A DNA stretch of 64,000 nt from Afipia sp. P52-10 (GCF_000516555.1 NZ_AZSJ01000003.1:1435301-1499300), one strand, 5' to 3'. Shown: positions 36,588-46,276, numbered from the stretch's first letter. The notes: generated by a model from the sequence alone, not told the origin. Made by a program: numbers and translations.

Positions 36588-37202
36588 TTAAGAATGGGCG
36601 AAGATATCCTCTTCGCTCCACCCGGCAAGATCGAGCTTCGCCCGCGTCGGCAGGAACGAGAAGCAGGCGGCCGCGAGCTCGGTCCGGCCGGCCCGGACCA
36701 GCATCGCGTCGAGCTGCGCGCGCAGCGCATGCAGATGCAGCACGTCGGATGCCGCATAGGCGATCTGCGCCTCGCTCAGCGTCTCGGCGCCCCAGTCGCT
36801 CGACTGCTGTTGCTTCGACAGGTTGACGTTGAGCAACTCGGACACGAGATCCTTCAGCCCATGGCGATCGGTGTAGGTGCGCGTCAGGCGCGAGGCGATC
36901 TTGGTGCAGTAGACCGGCTGCGGCATCACTCCAAGCGTATGGTAGAGGACAGCGAGGTCGAACCGCGCGAAGTGAAAGATCTTGGTGACCGCCGGATTGC
37001 CGAGCAACGCCTTGAGATTGGGCGCGTTGACGGGGCCTGCAGGAATCTGCACCACATCGGCGGAACCATCGCCGTTCGACAGCTGCACCACGCAGAGCCG
37101 GTCGCGATGCGGGTTCAGCCCCATGGTCTCGGTATCGATCGCCACCGAATCCGTGTAGCGCGCGAGATCGGGAAGATCGCCACGGTGCAGGCGAATGGTC
37201 AT
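36588..37202 (-). CDS. rnd: Short RNase D-type 3'-5' exonuclease
   Basis: A 204-residue DEDD-family exonuclease with ExoI motif VAIDTETMGL (about 19-28), ExoII around KIFHFARFDLAVL, and ExoIII SDVLHLHALR. It lacks the HRDC domains of E. coli RNase D (375 residues), which is usual for this short alphaproteobacterial group. Likely role: trimming tRNA and other RNA 3' ends. The start at 37202 (MTIRLHRGDL) matches the family better than the Met at 37220. It is upstream of lptC on the same strand. Confidence 0.9.
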   Translation of the reverse strand: MTIRLHRGDLPDLARYTDSVAIDTETMGLNPHRDRLCVVQLSNGDGSADVVQIPAGPVNAPNLKALLGNPAVTKIFHFARFDLAVLYHTLGVMPQPVYCTKIASRLTRTYTDRHGLKDLVSELLNVNLSKQQQSSDWGAETLSEAQIAYAASDVLHLHALRAQLDAMLVRAGRTELAAACFSFLPTRAKLDLAGWSEEDIFAHS

Positions 37203-37449
37203 GGGCCGCGATATCCTCAAAGCTTCAGGGCCGAATCGGTTTCGAACCTAACCCCCAATCCTTAACGAGGCGAGAGGCTGTCCTGCGGCGGGAAAACCCG
37301 TCGGCGCGCTCAGGCCTGCGCGAGTCCGAATGCTTTGCGCGCAAAACCTCCGGGCTCGACGGCATCCGAACCGCACGCATGGCGTCCGCGCCAGTCCTTG
37401 CGGCACGATAACGAGAAAGCAGCCAGCATACTCAAGGATTTGAGGATGA

Positions 37450-37534
37450 TGGTGCCCAGGAAAGGACTCGAACCTTCACGGCTTGCACCACTGGTACCTG
37501 AAACCAGCGCGTCTACCAATTCCGCCACCTGGGC
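37450..37534 (-). tRNA. tRNA-Leu (anticodon CAG)
   Basis: An 85-nt class II tRNA with encoded CCA. On the minus strand the acceptor stem is GCCCAGG/CCTGGGC, the D arm GGCGGAATTGGTAGAC, the anticodon arm CTGGT-TTCAGGT-ACCAG (anticodon CAG), a long variable arm, and T loop GGTTCGAGTCC. Confidence 0.97.
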
Positions 37535-37713
37535 AACGGGGCGACACATAGAGGTTCGCCTTTCGCTTTGTCAACCGCCGGGAGCGCCAAACTGCCGGCA
37601 ACGGCCACCCGGGGCGGCGAAATCCGCTGTACAGAAATCCCCCTTTGGCGTATCGCGGGGCAGTCAGAAACGGCCCGCGGCGACGCGGCGCTTGGACTGG
37701 GAGCTTTGAGAGA

Positions 37714-38679
37714 ATGCCGTCCAATATCGACACCCTCGTCACGGTCTTTGGCGGATCGGGCTTCATCGGGCGGCATCTGATTCGCGCGCTGGCGAAACGG
37801 GATTTCCGGATCCGCGTCGGCGTGCGCCGGCCGGACCTCGCAGGCCATCTGCAGCCGCTCGGCCGGGTCGGCCAGATCATGCCGGTCCAGGCCAACCTGC
37901 GCTATCCGGACTCCGTGGCCGCCGCCACCCGCGACGCCAAGATCGTGGTCAACCTGGTCGGCGTCCTGGCGGAAAGCGGGGCCCAGACCTTCGACGCCGT
38001 GCAGGCGGAAGGCGCAGCCGTGGTCGCGCAGGCCGCAGCCGCCGAGGGTGCGCGGCTCGTCCACGTCTCGGCGATCGGCGCCGACGAGACCTCCGAATCG
38101 GGCTATGCGCGAACCAAGGCTGCCGGCGAGAAGGCCGCGTTCAGCGCGGTCCCCTCGGCCACCGTTTTCCGCCCGTCCGTGGTGTTCGGCCCCGAAGATC
38201 AGTTCGTCAACCGCTTCGCCGCGCTGGCGCGGGCGCTTCCCCTGCTGCCGCTAATCGGCGGCGAGACCAAGCTGCAGCCGGTGTTCGTCGGTAATGTCGC
38301 CCAGGCGCTTGCAGATGCTGTCGAAGGCAAGGCCCAGAGCGGTGCCACCTATGAACTCGGCGGCCCGGACGTGCTGACGATGCGCGAGGTGCAGGAACTC
38401 GTACTCACGATCATCGAGCGCCGACGCCTGCTGGTGCCGGTGCCGTTCGGGCTGGCGAAGCTGAAGGCCGCGTTCCTGCAGTTCGCCCCAGGCCCGCTCA
38501 AGCTGACGCCGGACCAGGTCGAGCTGCTGCGCAGCGACAACGTCGTGTCGCAAACCGCCAAGGATGCCGGACTGACGCTGCAGGGCCTCGGCATCACGCC
38601 GGACGCGCTGTCGCACATTGCGCCGTCCTACCTCTGGCGCTTCCGCCGCACCGGCCAGTTCCGCACCAACGCGACCTGA
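37714..38679 (+). CDS. NAD(P)H-binding protein of the complex I NDUFA9 (atypical SDR) family
   Basis: A 321-residue Rossmann-fold protein with the nucleotide-binding GGSGFIGRHL (about 13-22) and SxxxYxxxK-like YARTKAAGE (about 131-139). The closest family is the NDUFA9/Ycf39-type atypical short-chain dehydrogenase, one member of which is an accessory subunit of respiratory complex I in Alphaproteobacteria and mitochondria. The start at 37714 has GAGAGA upstream; a frame to 37645 is unsupported. No other complex I gene is nearby, so the link to complex I is by family only. Confidence 0.85.
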   Translation: MPSNIDTLVTVFGGSGFIGRHLIRALAKRDFRIRVGVRRPDLAGHLQPLGRVGQIMPVQANLRYPDSVAAATRDAKIVVNLVGVLAESGAQTFDAVQAEGAAVVAQAAAAEGARLVHVSAIGADETSESGYARTKAAGEKAAFSAVPSATVFRPSVVFGPEDQFVNRFAALARALPLLPLIGGETKLQPVFVGNVAQALADAVEGKAQSGATYELGGPDVLTMREVQELVLTIIERRRLLVPVPFGLAKLKAAFLQFAPGPLKLTPDQVELLRSDNVVSQTAKDAGLTLQGLGITPDALSHIAPSYLWRFRRTGQFRTNAT

Positions 38680-38726
38680 GCAGGACGGCGGCGAGCGCGT
38701 CCCATCCCTGATCCGCTGCGATCGGA

Positions 38727-39533
38727 TCAGTAGCCGAGCGCGAGCCCGATCAGCCCCAGCGTACCGACGATCACCCGCCACCAGGCGAACAGGGTGAAGC
38801 CCTTGCTCGATACGTAGTCGAGCAGGCTGCGCACCACGATCAGCGCCGCTAAGAAGGCGGTGACGAATCCGACCGTGACCACGATCAGGTTGTCCGAGGT
38901 CATCAGCGCATAGTTCTTGTACAGGTCGTAGGCGAACGCGCCGGCCATCGTCGGCATGGCGAGAAAGAACGAGAACTCCGCAGCCGATCGCTTGTCCGAG
39001 CCGAACAGCATCGACGCGACGATCGTCGCGCCCGAGCGCGAGACGCCAGGGATCATCGCAAGACACTGGGCGATACCGATGCCGAGATACATCGACAACG
39101 GGAAGGCGGTGGCATCATGGAACCGCGGCTTCAGCTCGAGCTGATCGACCCACAGCAGGATGGCACCGCCGACGATCAGCGTGAAGCAGACCACCCACGG
39201 ATTGAACAGCGTGCCTTTGATGAAGCTGCCGGCCGCGGCGCCGATGACCGCGGCGGGCAGGAATGCGATCAGCACGCCGATCACGAAACGGCGCGCGGCG
39301 GGATCGGAGAACATGCCGACCGCGATGCGCCACAGACGCAGAAAGTAGACCGACAGGATCGCAAGGATCGCGCCGAGCTGGATCAGCACGACGAAGGTCT
39401 TGCCGAATGCATCGTCGTCGAAGCCGAAGAACCGCTCGATCAGCAGCAGGTGCCCGGTGGATGAAACCGGAATGAATTCGGTCAGCCCCTCCACCACGCC
39501 CAGAACGAATGCCTTGATGAGATCGAACGTCAT
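38727..39533 (-). CDS. uppP: Undecaprenyl-diphosphatase UppP (BacA)
   Basis: A 268-residue inner-membrane enzyme that dephosphorylates undecaprenyl diphosphate so the lipid carrier can be reused in peptidoglycan and O-antigen synthesis; overexpression gives bacitracin resistance in other bacteria. The two signature motifs are present: [17 protein letters not shown] (with Glu15 and Glu19) and [10 protein letters not shown]. About seven hydrophobic helices are visible. The start is the ATG at 39533; the frame to 39719 is not conserved. It is convergent with the SDR gene. Confidence 0.95.
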   Translation of the reverse strand: MTFDLIKAFVLGVVEGLTEFIPVSSTGHLLLIERFFGFDDDAFGKTFVVLIQLGAILAILSVYFLRLWRIAVGMFSDPAARRFVIGVLIAFLPAAVIGAAAGSFIKGTLFNPWVVCFTLIVGGAILLWVDQLELKPRFHDATAFPLSMYLGIGIAQCLAMIPGVSRSGATIVASMLFGSDKRSAAEFSFFLAMPTMAGAFAYDLYKNYALMTSDNLIVVTVGFVTAFLAALIVVRSLLDYVSSKGFTLFAWWRVIVGTLGLIGLALGY

Positions 39534-39862
39534 GGAATCGCGGGTCCGGAACTGTACGAGGAGGGGGGCGCGCCGTTGTGACCTATTCGCACCCCTGCCG
39601 CAACGGGAAAAACTGGCCGCCGCGGGTTGCCACGGGCGCACCAATCGGTAGGTTGGCCCGACGCCGACGTCACGACTCTGACGCTCGTTCCTTCGCGGAT
39701 CGCGCCGACCGATCGTCAATTTCGATCAAGGACACCAGGCGGTCACAATCTTTACCTTTGTGTGGTCAGGTTCGGACGTTTCCTCGGAGATTCGCGGCCA
39801 AGCGAAGGAATTCCGAACCGTCACGCATCGGAATCTCTGCTTCGCGGCTCTATCAGGTGCTC
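39534..39862. other. Divergent spacer between uppP and the GST gene
   Basis: A 329-base region from which uppP is read leftward and the GST gene rightward. I see no hairpin, repeat or clear promoter hexamers in it. Confidence 0.5.
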
Positions 39863-40555
39863 ATGCTCACCCTGTTTCATCACTCCTTCTGCCCCCACTC
39901 ACGTTTCATCCGCCTCGCCACCGCCGAACACGGTGTCGAGATTCAACTGGTGGAGGAGCGGGTCTGGCTGCGGCGACAGGAATTCCTGACCTTGAACCCG
40001 GCGGGAACCACGCCTGTCCTGGTGACCGATGGCGCACCGGCGATCCCCGGCGCGTCGGTCATCGTCGAGTTCCTGGACGAGACGCTCGGCCATGAGATGG
40101 GCGATGGCCGCCTGATGATGCAGGACATCAACGACCGCATCGAGGTGCGGCGGCTGATGAACTGGTTCAACGAGAAGTTCTACGAGGAGGTTTCCAACCC
40201 CCTGGTCACCGAGCGGATCTACAAGCGTTTCATGAGCGCCAGCGACGGCGGCGGCCCGCCGAACATGGAATTGATCCGCGCCGCCAAGACCAATATCCGC
40301 TATCATCTGCAGTACATCGGCTGGCTGGTGGGAACCCGCAACTTCCTCGCCGGCGAGCGGCTCACCTACGCCGACCTCGCCGCCGCCGCGCACCTGTCAG
40401 CGATCGACTATCTGGGCGATGTGCCATGGAGCGAAGACGAGACCGCAAAGGCGTGGTACGCGCGCATCAAGTCGCGCCCCTCGTTCCGCCCGCTGCTGGC
40501 GGAGTGGCTGGCGGGCGTGCCGGCATCGCCGACCTACGTGGATCTCGACTTCTGA
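39863..40555 (+). CDS. Glutathione S-transferase family protein
   Basis: A 230-residue protein with an N-terminal thioredoxin-like domain ([15 protein letters not shown], then PAGTTPVLV and the glutathione-site turn [12 protein letters not shown]) and an all-helical C-terminal domain ([17 protein letters not shown]). The Cys-Pro at residues 10-11 in SFCPHS resembles omega/beta-type or dehydroascorbate-reductase-like GSTs. Substrate unknown. The start at 39863 is placed by the conserved strand; a GTG at 39857 is also possible. The queG reading frame overlaps its 3' end. Confidence 0.85.
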   Translation: MLTLFHHSFCPHSRFIRLATAEHGVEIQLVEERVWLRRQEFLTLNPAGTTPVLVTDGAPAIPGASVIVEFLDETLGHEMGDGRLMMQDINDRIEVRRLMNWFNEKFYEEVSNPLVTERIYKRFMSASDGGGPPNMELIRAAKTNIRYHLQYIGWLVGTRNFLAGERLTYADLAAAAHLSAIDYLGDVPWSEDETAKAWYARIKSRPSFRPLLAEWLAGVPASPTYVDLDF

Positions 40556-41739
40556 ACGCGAGCACATGCCGGGACGCTGACGACGGGCGTTCCGATCGGT
40601 CTCCGCTTCAACCGGACTCCCTCCGCGACGCGATCGCGCGCGAAGCACGCACCCATGGCTTCGATGCCATCGGCATCGTCGCGCCCGACGCCATTCCCGA
40701 AGCCTTGCCGCGTCTGCAGGATTTCCTGCGCGAAGGCGCCCATGGTGAGATGGCGTGGCTCGCCAACGCCCCCGAACGGCGCGCCGATCCGCGCACGCTC
40801 TGGAGCGACGTGCGCTCCGTCATCATGCTCGGCGTCAACTACGGTCCGGACGAGGACCCGCTGCAGATCCTGCAGCAGCGCGACCGCGGCGCGATCTCGA
40901 CCTATGCGCGCGGCGACGACTATCATGACGTCATCAAAAGCCGGCTGAAGGCACTGGCGCGCTGGATCGTCAGCAAAGCCGGCGGCGACGTGAAGGTGTT
41001 CATCGACACCGCCGCTGTGATGGAAAAGCCGCTGGCGCAGGCCGCCGGACTCGGCTGGCAGGGCAAGCACACCAACCTGGTCTCGCGCGCATTCGGCTCA
41101 TGGCTGTTCCTCGGCTCGATCTTCACCACCCTCGCGCTGCCGCGCGACACGAAGGATCGCGACCATTGCGGATCGTGCCGCGCCTGCCTCGATGCCTGCC
41201 CGACCGCCGCATTCCCCTCGCCCTACCGGCTCGACGCCCGGCGCTGCATTTCCTATCTCACGATCGAGCACAAAGGCCCGATCGCCCGCGAATTCCGTGA
41301 AGCGATAGGCAACCACATCTACGGCTGCGACGACTGCCTGGCCGTTTGCCCCTGGAATAAGTTCGCCGCGCAGGGACGCGAGGCGAAGCTCGCCGCCCGC
41401 GAAGCGCTGCGCGCGCCGCCGCTTGCCGAGCTCGCCCGGCTCGATGATGCGCAATTCCGCGCGCTGTTCACGAAATCGCCGGTCAAACGTGTCGGCCGCA
41501 ACCGCTTCATCCGCAACGTGCTGATCGCGATCGGCAACTCCGGCGATGTCCGACTCGCTGCGGACGCGCGCCGGCTGGCGGACGATGAAAGCCCCCTGGT
41601 GCGCGGCGCCGCGGCCTGGGCCCTGTCGCGGCTGCTGTCGCACGAGGCGTTTGCAGCATTGGCCTTGGTCCATCTCGACCGCGAGACGGATGCGAGCGTG
41701 CGCGAGGAGTGGACCCTGCCGCAAGAAGCTTCGTCATAG
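40504..41739 (+). CDS. queG: Epoxyqueuosine reductase
   Basis: An iron-sulfur, cobalamin-dependent enzyme that reduces epoxyqueuosine to queuosine in tRNA. Two 4Fe-4S motifs are clear: [12 protein letters not shown] and [10 protein letters not shown]. The N-terminal domain has [12 protein letters not shown] and the C-terminal third holds HEAT-like repeats. The body is intact, but the start is unclear. In frame, between the upstream gene's stop (40555) and the conserved region (about 40612) there is no ATG, GTG or TTG. The nearest is GTG 40504, which overlaps the GST gene by 52 nt; a CTG overlapping the GST stop (40552) is an alternative. Confidence 0.9.
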   Translation: MAGGRAGIADLRGSRLLNASTCRDADDGRSDRSPLQPDSLRDAIAREARTHGFDAIGIVAPDAIPEALPRLQDFLREGAHGEMAWLANAPERRADPRTLWSDVRSVIMLGVNYGPDEDPLQILQQRDRGAISTYARGDDYHDVIKSRLKALARWIVSKAGGDVKVFIDTAAVMEKPLAQAAGLGWQGKHTNLVSRAFGSWLFLGSIFTTLALPRDTKDRDHCGSCRACLDACPTAAFPSPYRLDARRCISYLTIEHKGPIAREFREAIGNHIYGCDDCLAVCPWNKFAAQGREAKLAAREALRAPPLAELARLDDAQFRALFTKSPVKRVGRNRFIRNVLIAIGNSGDVRLAADARRLADDESPLVRGAAAWALSRLLSHEAFAALALVHLDRETDASVREEWTLPQEASS

Positions 41740-41827
41740 GGGGCCGCGCTCCGCGCATGGCGCCGGCCGGCGAATTGACGCTGCCGGCGCTGGATTTTTC
41801 GCGGACCTTCCAGCAAGGTCCGCGGCC

Positions 41828-42646
41828 ATGAGCAACGAACCCTTCTTCACCGCAGACGGTGACCGCTTCATCCCCACCTCCGCCGGCCGCAGCCCCTGGG
41901 ACCCGAAATCGATGCACGGGCGCATCGTTATCGGGCTGCTCGGTCAGGAGATCGAACGCCGCCACGGCAGCGCCGCCTATATGCCGACACGGCTCACGGT
42001 CGATATGTACCGACTGCCGGACTTCTCGCCGGTCGAGGTCCAGACGCGGGTCGTGCGTGACGGCAAGCGCATCAAGGTGATCGACGCGGAGTTCTTCTCC
42101 AACGGCATCAGCATGGCGCGGGCGACCTCGCAGTTGCTGCTGAAGACCGAAAATCCGCCGGGCCAGGTGTGGACGCCGCCGCCATGGCAGGCTCCGCTGC
42201 CGAAGGACATTCCACCGCCGACCGACCCGCGCACCGGCATGAACGGCATGTGGAGCGTGCGGCCGATCGAAGGGGCGATGGGCACCTTGGGCCCGCGCAA
42301 ACTCTGGATGAGCGACATTCGCGAAGTGGTCGGCGGCGTGCCGCTGTCGCCATTCACGCGCGTCGCGCTTTCGGCCGACTTCGCAAGCCCGTTCGCCAAT
42401 GCCGGCGATCAGGGATTGCGCTACATCAACAGCGACGTCACCGTCTACATGCATCGGATGCCAGTGACCGAGTGGATCGGCTACGAGGTGATCGATCACG
42501 GCGCGACGGATGGCGTTGCGATCGCCGAATGCCGCATCCACGACGAGAAGGGCGCGATCGGCAATGCGAGCGTCACGGCGCTGGCACAGCGGATGACGAC
42601 CACGCAATCCACGTCCGCCGCCAAAACGCCGGCGATGGCGAAGTAA
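41828..42646 (+). CDS. TesB-like acyl-CoA thioesterase (double hotdog)
   Basis: A 272-residue protein with two hotdog folds, as in the TesB/4HBT_3 thioesterase group. Segments include HGRIVIGLLGQEIERR, a repeated strand-rich centre, and a second domain with YINSDVTVYMHRMPVTEWIGYE and IAECRIHDEKGAIGNAS. The likely role is hydrolysis of acyl-CoA, but the chain length or ring type is not evident. The start at 41828 follows the queG stop by about 90 nt. A strong terminator lies just downstream. Confidence 0.78.
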   Translation: MSNEPFFTADGDRFIPTSAGRSPWDPKSMHGRIVIGLLGQEIERRHGSAAYMPTRLTVDMYRLPDFSPVEVQTRVVRDGKRIKVIDAEFFSNGISMARATSQLLLKTENPPGQVWTPPPWQAPLPKDIPPPTDPRTGMNGMWSVRPIEGAMGTLGPRKLWMSDIREVVGGVPLSPFTRVALSADFASPFANAGDQGLRYINSDVTVYMHRMPVTEWIGYEVIDHGATDGVAIAECRIHDEKGAIGNASVTALAQRMTTTQSTSAAKTPAMAK

Positions 42647-42676
42647 CCCAAGGCTCGCCGGAGTCCATCAACGCGC

Positions 42677-42716
42677 ATGAAGAAGCCCGCCGGGTCACCT
42701 CGGCGGGCTTCTTCAT
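42677..42716. terminator. Bidirectional terminator between convergent genes
   Basis: ATGAAGAAGCCCGCCG and its exact complement CGGCGGGCTTCTTCAT form a perfect 16-bp stem (42677-42692 and 42701-42716) with an 8-nt loop. It serves the thioesterase gene on the plus strand and the small secreted-protein gene on the minus strand. Confidence 0.9.
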
Positions 42717-42753
42717 CAATCAGCTTGATCACTCAACCGGCAAACAGGCGACC

Positions 42754-42978
42754 TCAGCCGCCGGCGTTCATATCGTAATATTCGTTCAGCAGCTCAACGC
42801 GAATGGCCGGATCGGGATCGCGTCCGACTTCCGTCGCCGGATTCGCATAGACGCCGATCGGGTCCGTCATCGTCGCATTCACATGATGGTGACGGAGGTG
42901 CTGCACGTCGGCGGATTTGGCGAGAGCAGGACCGGCAAGAACGGCGGCAAAAGCCGTCGCAAGAGCGAGGGTTTTCAT
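42754..42978 (-). CDS. Small secreted protein, unknown function
   Basis: A 74-residue protein with a clear Sec signal peptide (MKTLALATAFAAVLAGPALA, cleavage near residue 20). The mature part is about 54 residues, with HLRHHH, an Asp/Pro-rich middle and a C-terminal ELLNEYYDMNAGG; it has no Cys. The start at 42978 has AGGAAA about 7 nt upstream; a frame to 43101 is unsupported. The sequence between 42979 and 43219 upstream holds no recognised gene. I do not recognise the family. Confidence 0.65.
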   Translation of the reverse strand: MKTLALATAFAAVLAGPALAKSADVQHLRHHHVNATMTDPIGVYANPATEVGRDPDPAIRVELLNEYYDMNAGG

Positions 42979-43219
42979 CGATGGTTTCCTTATCGTTGAC
43001 ATGCCACGCCGGATGCGATCGCGATCACAATCGCACCCGGCGCAGCCCACAACGATCAAGTCGGCATTCGGTGCGCCCGCGACCAGCGTCCGAACGATCA
43101 ACTTTCAACGACTGATCGTGAACGATCGTCCATCCGATCTTGGGCAGGACAATCCGAACCACACGCGAGGCAGGTTCTGTGAGGACACCCCGACCGATTG
43201 GCTCCGATCGGATCGGGCT

Positions 43220-43999
43220 TCAGAACTCCTCGACCGCCGCGATCAGCCGGGCGATATCCTGCGGCCGCGACAGGCGATGATCGCCATCCTGGATCAGACT
43301 CAGCACCACGTCGTCGCTCGGCAGCTGCGAGGTCAACGCAAACGCATGCTGCCATGGCACGTCCGCATCCTGCGCGCCCTGCAGAATCCGAACCGGACAG
43401 CCGACCGCGATCGAACTGTCGAGCACGAGATGCTTGCGGCCGTCTTCGATCAACGCACGCGTGATCGGATAGGGATCGCCATAGGCCGACGGCCGCATCC
43501 ATTGCCCCGTGGTCTCGATCTCGGCGCGGATCTCCGACGAGAACTGCTTCCACATCAGCTCTTCGGTGAAGTCCGGCGCCGGCGCGATCAACACCAGCCC
43601 GGCGAGCGGCGCCTTCGCACCCTGCCGCCGCACCATTTCGCGCGCGAGCAGCAATGCGATCCAGCCGCCCATCGACGAGCCGATCACGATCTGCGGTCCG
43701 TCGCAGAAGCGATCGAACACGGCCAGGCTCTCCTCAAGCCAGCGCCCGATCGTGCCGTCTGCGAACGCTCCCTCCGACAGACCATGGCCGGAATAATCGA
43801 ACCGCACGCAGGCGCGCCCCTTCGCCTCCGCCCATGCATCGACCGCCTGCGCCTTGGTCCCGTTCATGTCCGAGTTGAAGCCGGACAGCCAGAACACCCC
43901 TGGGCCGCGGCCATTGCGGACGCGCGCGGCAATACGCCTGGCGCCAATGCCCTGGCCCACCTCGATAAAAGTCACATCCGGCTCGCTGGCGGCGTTCAT
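43220..43999 (-). CDS. Alpha/beta hydrolase (ABHD10/palmitoyl-thioesterase-like)
   Basis: A 259-residue alpha/beta hydrolase. The nucleophile elbow is GSSMGGW (Ser near residue 109); the oxyanion segment is VFWLSGFNSDM; the acid and His are in GAQDADVPW and DGDHRLSRP. The layout DYSGHGLSEG and the closing HRLS are typical of the ABHD10 group, which removes acyl groups from proteins in mitochondria. Substrate in bacteria unknown. The ATG at 43999 is followed by a conserved protein start. Confidence 0.85.
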   Translation of the reverse strand: MNAASEPDVTFIEVGQGIGARRIAARVRNGRGPGVFWLSGFNSDMNGTKAQAVDAWAEAKGRACVRFDYSGHGLSEGAFADGTIGRWLEESLAVFDRFCDGPQIVIGSSMGGWIALLLAREMVRRQGAKAPLAGLVLIAPAPDFTEELMWKQFSSEIRAEIETTGQWMRPSAYGDPYPITRALIEDGRKHLVLDSSIAVGCPVRILQGAQDADVPWQHAFALTSQLPSDDVVLSLIQDGDHRLSRPQDIARLIAAVEEF

Positions 44000-44200
44000 C
44001 GTGCTGTCATCCGGGTCTCGTCGGTGTCGGCCGCGCCATGGCGCGACGCTTGCGGAACTGCGGTTCTATCTCTATGTGACCGGAACGCAAAAGCTCTCAA
44101 AGCATTTGAGTGTTTCGATGGCGCGACCGATTGCGAGCTTGCCGTTATCGGTTGAATCCTTCAGACTAGAGCCTTCTTCAACAATACGGAGACCATACCC

Positions 44201-44740
44201 ATTCGTCGTCCTAACAGAGCGCCAACCCCCGTTCAGAAAGATGGGCCGCGCGTCAACGAGGAAATCCGCAACCTCGAAATTCAGTTGATCGACCAGAACG
44301 GAGCGAACCTCGGAACCGTCAAGACGCAGGCCGCTATTCAGATGGCTGCGGAGGCGGGTTTCGACCTCGTTGAAATTGCCCCCAATTCCAATCCGCCGGT
44401 TTGCAAGTTTCTCGACTACGGGAAATTCAAGTATTCCGCGCAGAAGAAAGCCGCCGAAGCGCGCAAGCGTCAGAAGACCGTCGAGATCAAGGAGATCAAG
44501 CTCCGCCCGATGATCGACGATCACGACTATGATGTGAAGATGAAGGCGATGCAGCGCTTCTTCGAGGAAGGCGACAAGGTGAAGATCACCTTGCGTTACC
44601 GTGGCCGCGAAATGGCGCACCAGGAAATCGGCACGCGCCTGCTCGACCGCGTGAAGGCGGACGTCGCCGAACTTGCCAAGGTGGAACAGGATGCCCGCTT
44701 CGAAGGGCGTCAGGTCGTGATGGTGCTGGCGCCGAAATAA
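44201..44740 (+). CDS. infC: Translation initiation factor IF-3 (AUU start)
   Basis: A 179-residue IF-3. It keeps the 30S subunit free and checks the start codon. Family segments are [25 protein letters not shown], the linker [26 protein letters not shown] and [11 protein letters not shown]. The frame is open from ATT at 44201, with GGAG at 44188-44191. The ATT reading gives the family N-terminus; a later TTG (44285) would cut off the conserved first 28 residues. AUU starts in infC are known from E. coli, where IF-3 represses its own translation by rejecting them. Confidence 0.92.
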   Translation: MRRPNRAPTPVQKDGPRVNEEIRNLEIQLIDQNGANLGTVKTQAAIQMAAEAGFDLVEIAPNSNPPVCKFLDYGKFKYSAQKKAAEARKRQKTVEIKEIKLRPMIDDHDYDVKMKAMQRFFEEGDKVKITLRYRGREMAHQEIGTRLLDRVKADVAELAKVEQDARFEGRQVVMVLAPK

Positions 44741-45104
44741 CGCGCCGGCATTCCGCCACCTGCCGATGCTGCCGCAACGTCCGGTAGCCGAACAGACCGA
44801 AACCTCACATTCGCAGGCGGTGGCCGGCTAATTCCGGTCCTCGCCTTGATGTGCAGCCACATGTCCTTGGGGCATGTCCTTGAGCTTTCGCCGGCCGTCT
44901 GCCGCGCTCCGGCGTTGCCATTTTGCCCATCGTCTGTCATAAGGCCGACCTTCGCCGCCCGGCTGATCAAGGGCTGCCGTGGCGACGAACCCGCCGATAG
45001 CCTCGAATACGAGGGATTATCGAGCAATTTCAACGCTCTAACGAGCATTTTCCGGCCGGACGCCCGCTCGCGGGAGAGTCCGCATGTCGGTATAGGAGAG
45101 CCAA
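44741..45104. other. Spacer between infC and rpmI
   Basis: A 364-base spacer. It holds a 13-bp tandem repeat (44860-44885) and the ribosome site GGAGAG before rpmI. I see no clear terminator for infC; there may be a separate promoter or leader for rpmI-rplT. Confidence 0.55.
44860..44885. repeat. Two tandem copies of a 13-bp unit
   Basis: CATGTCCTTGGGG followed by CATGTCCTTGAGC, in the infC-rpmI spacer. Confidence 0.75.
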
Positions 45105-45305
45105 ATGCCCAAGCTGAAGACCAAATCCGGCGCCAAAAAGCGCTTCAAAGTGACCGCCTCGGGCAAGGTGAAGTACGCCCAGCGTGGCAAGCGCCACGGC
45201 ATGATCAAGCGCACGCCGAAGCAGATCCGTCAGCTTCGCGGAACCAATGTGCTGTTCAAGACCGACGGCGACAACATCAAGAAGTATTTCTTGCCGAACG
45301 ACTGA
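45105..45305 (+). CDS. rpmI: 50S ribosomal protein L35
   Basis: A 66-residue, highly basic protein ([17 protein letters not shown], then [10 protein letters not shown]) with GGAGAG upstream of the ATG. It is followed 69 nt later by rplT, the usual pair. Confidence 0.97.
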   Translation: MPKLKTKSGAKKRFKVTASGKVKYAQRGKRHGMIKRTPKQIRQLRGTNVLFKTDGDNIKKYFLPND

Positions 45306-45374
45306 TCGCAGGAAAGGCCACGCGTTGCGTGGCGTCTCAACCCCTCATTGCTTACCATTTGAAGGAGATCAGTC

Positions 45375-45740
45375 ATGGCTCGCGTTAAACGCGGTGTGAC
45401 CGCTCACGCCAAGCACAAGAAAGTCTACAAGGCCGCCAAGGGCTTCTACGGCCGCCGCAAGAACACCATCCGCGCCGCCAAGGCGGCCGTGGACAAGGCT
45501 CAGCAATATGCCTTCCGCGACCGCAAGCGGAAGAAGCGCACCTTCCGCGCGCTCTGGATCCAGCGCCTGAACGCCGCCGTGCGTCCGTTCGGCCTGACCT
45601 ACAGCCGCTTCATCGACGGCCTCGCCAAGTCCGGCATCACCGTGGACCGCAAGGTGCTCTCGGATCTCGCGATCCACGAGCCTGCCGCATTCCAGGCGAT
45701 CGTCGAGAAGGCCAAGGCATCGCTGCCCAAGGCGGCCTGA
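45375..45740 (+). CDS. rplT: 50S ribosomal protein L20
   Basis: A 121-residue basic protein ([50 protein letters not shown]). L20 is needed early in large-subunit assembly and represses its own operon in several bacteria. AAGGAG precedes the ATG. Two hairpins downstream end the infC-rpmI-rplT group. Confidence 0.97.
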   Translation: MARVKRGVTAHAKHKKVYKAAKGFYGRRKNTIRAAKAAVDKAQQYAFRDRKRKKRTFRALWIQRLNAAVRPFGLTYSRFIDGLAKSGITVDRKVLSDLAIHEPAAFQAIVEKAKASLPKAA

Positions 45741-45767
45741 CCGGCCAGACGAGAGGCAGCCCGCCAG

Positions 45768-45790
45768 ACGGCCCGATTTCGGGCCGTTTC
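45768..45790 (+). terminator. Terminator after rplT
   Basis: ACGGCCCGA (45768-45776) and TCGGGCCGT (45779-45787) form a perfect 9-bp stem with a 2-nt loop, followed by TTTC. Confidence 0.75.
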
Positions 45791-45810
45791 GAACGGGCTC
45801 CGGGTATGAC

Positions 45811-45843
45811 AGGCCGTCCGCGAGGGCGGCCTGATGCTTTTGT
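45811..45843 (+). terminator. Second hairpin after rplT
   Basis: AGGCCGTCC pairs with GGGCGGCCT around 45811-45832, followed by GATGCTTTTG. It also lies 5 nt beyond the end of the minus-strand Cys-rich protein gene and could serve both strands. Confidence 0.6.
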
Positions 45844-45847
45844 GGGG

Positions 45848-46276
45848 CTATCGTCGCGCGGGCCTGCGCGCCGCCTTTAAGGCCTGGCGCGCCATGCGAT
45901 GGGCGGCCTGCGCCGTGCAATACGCCTCGAACGAGCGATACATCGTGCCGGACTCGTGGACGTATTTGGCGGCGCAGACGTGTTTCGCGCGGGCATAAGC
46001 GCGCATCTGCGCCGGCGGCAGCCGTCCGGCAAACGCCGCTTCGCATTTTCGGATCACGATGTCGCCGGTATGAAGGTCGGCGCTGGTCCCCGCCCCGCAA
46101 CGATCGAAGATCGCCATGGCGGCATCGCAGCTGCGCGTCCGCCTGATCGCCGCTTCGACCGCCGCGAGCTGAAACGGCGCGATCGGGCAGGCCCGTTCCG
46201 GCCGGGTTGCCGCCGCCACCGGCCCGGACATGAGGGCCGTCAGCAACGACAGGGCGATCACGAGGCGCAGCATCAT
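45848..46276 (-). CDS. Secreted cysteine-containing protein, unknown function
   Basis: A 142-residue protein with a signal peptide (MMLRLVIALSLLTALMSGPVAA) and six Cys in the mature part (residues 30, 50, 60, 78, 101 and 120), which suggests three disulfides in the periplasm. The C-terminal tail is basic (ALKAARRPARR). I chose Met 46276; the frame upstream to 46711 is antisense to pheS and lacks a signal. It is not recognised. The gene is divergent from pheS. Confidence 0.65.
   Translation of the reverse strand: MMLRLVIALSLLTALMSGPVAAATRPERACPIAPFQLAAVEAAIRRTRSCDAAMAIFDRCGAGTSADLHTGDIVIRKCEAAFAGRLPPAQMRAYARAKHVCAAKYVHESGTMYRSFEAYCTAQAAHRMARQALKAARRPARR

Noticed and set aside
44285-44740. infC starting at the TTG at 44285
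   Set aside because: It would remove the conserved RRPNRAP N-terminus that is encoded in frame from ATT 44201.
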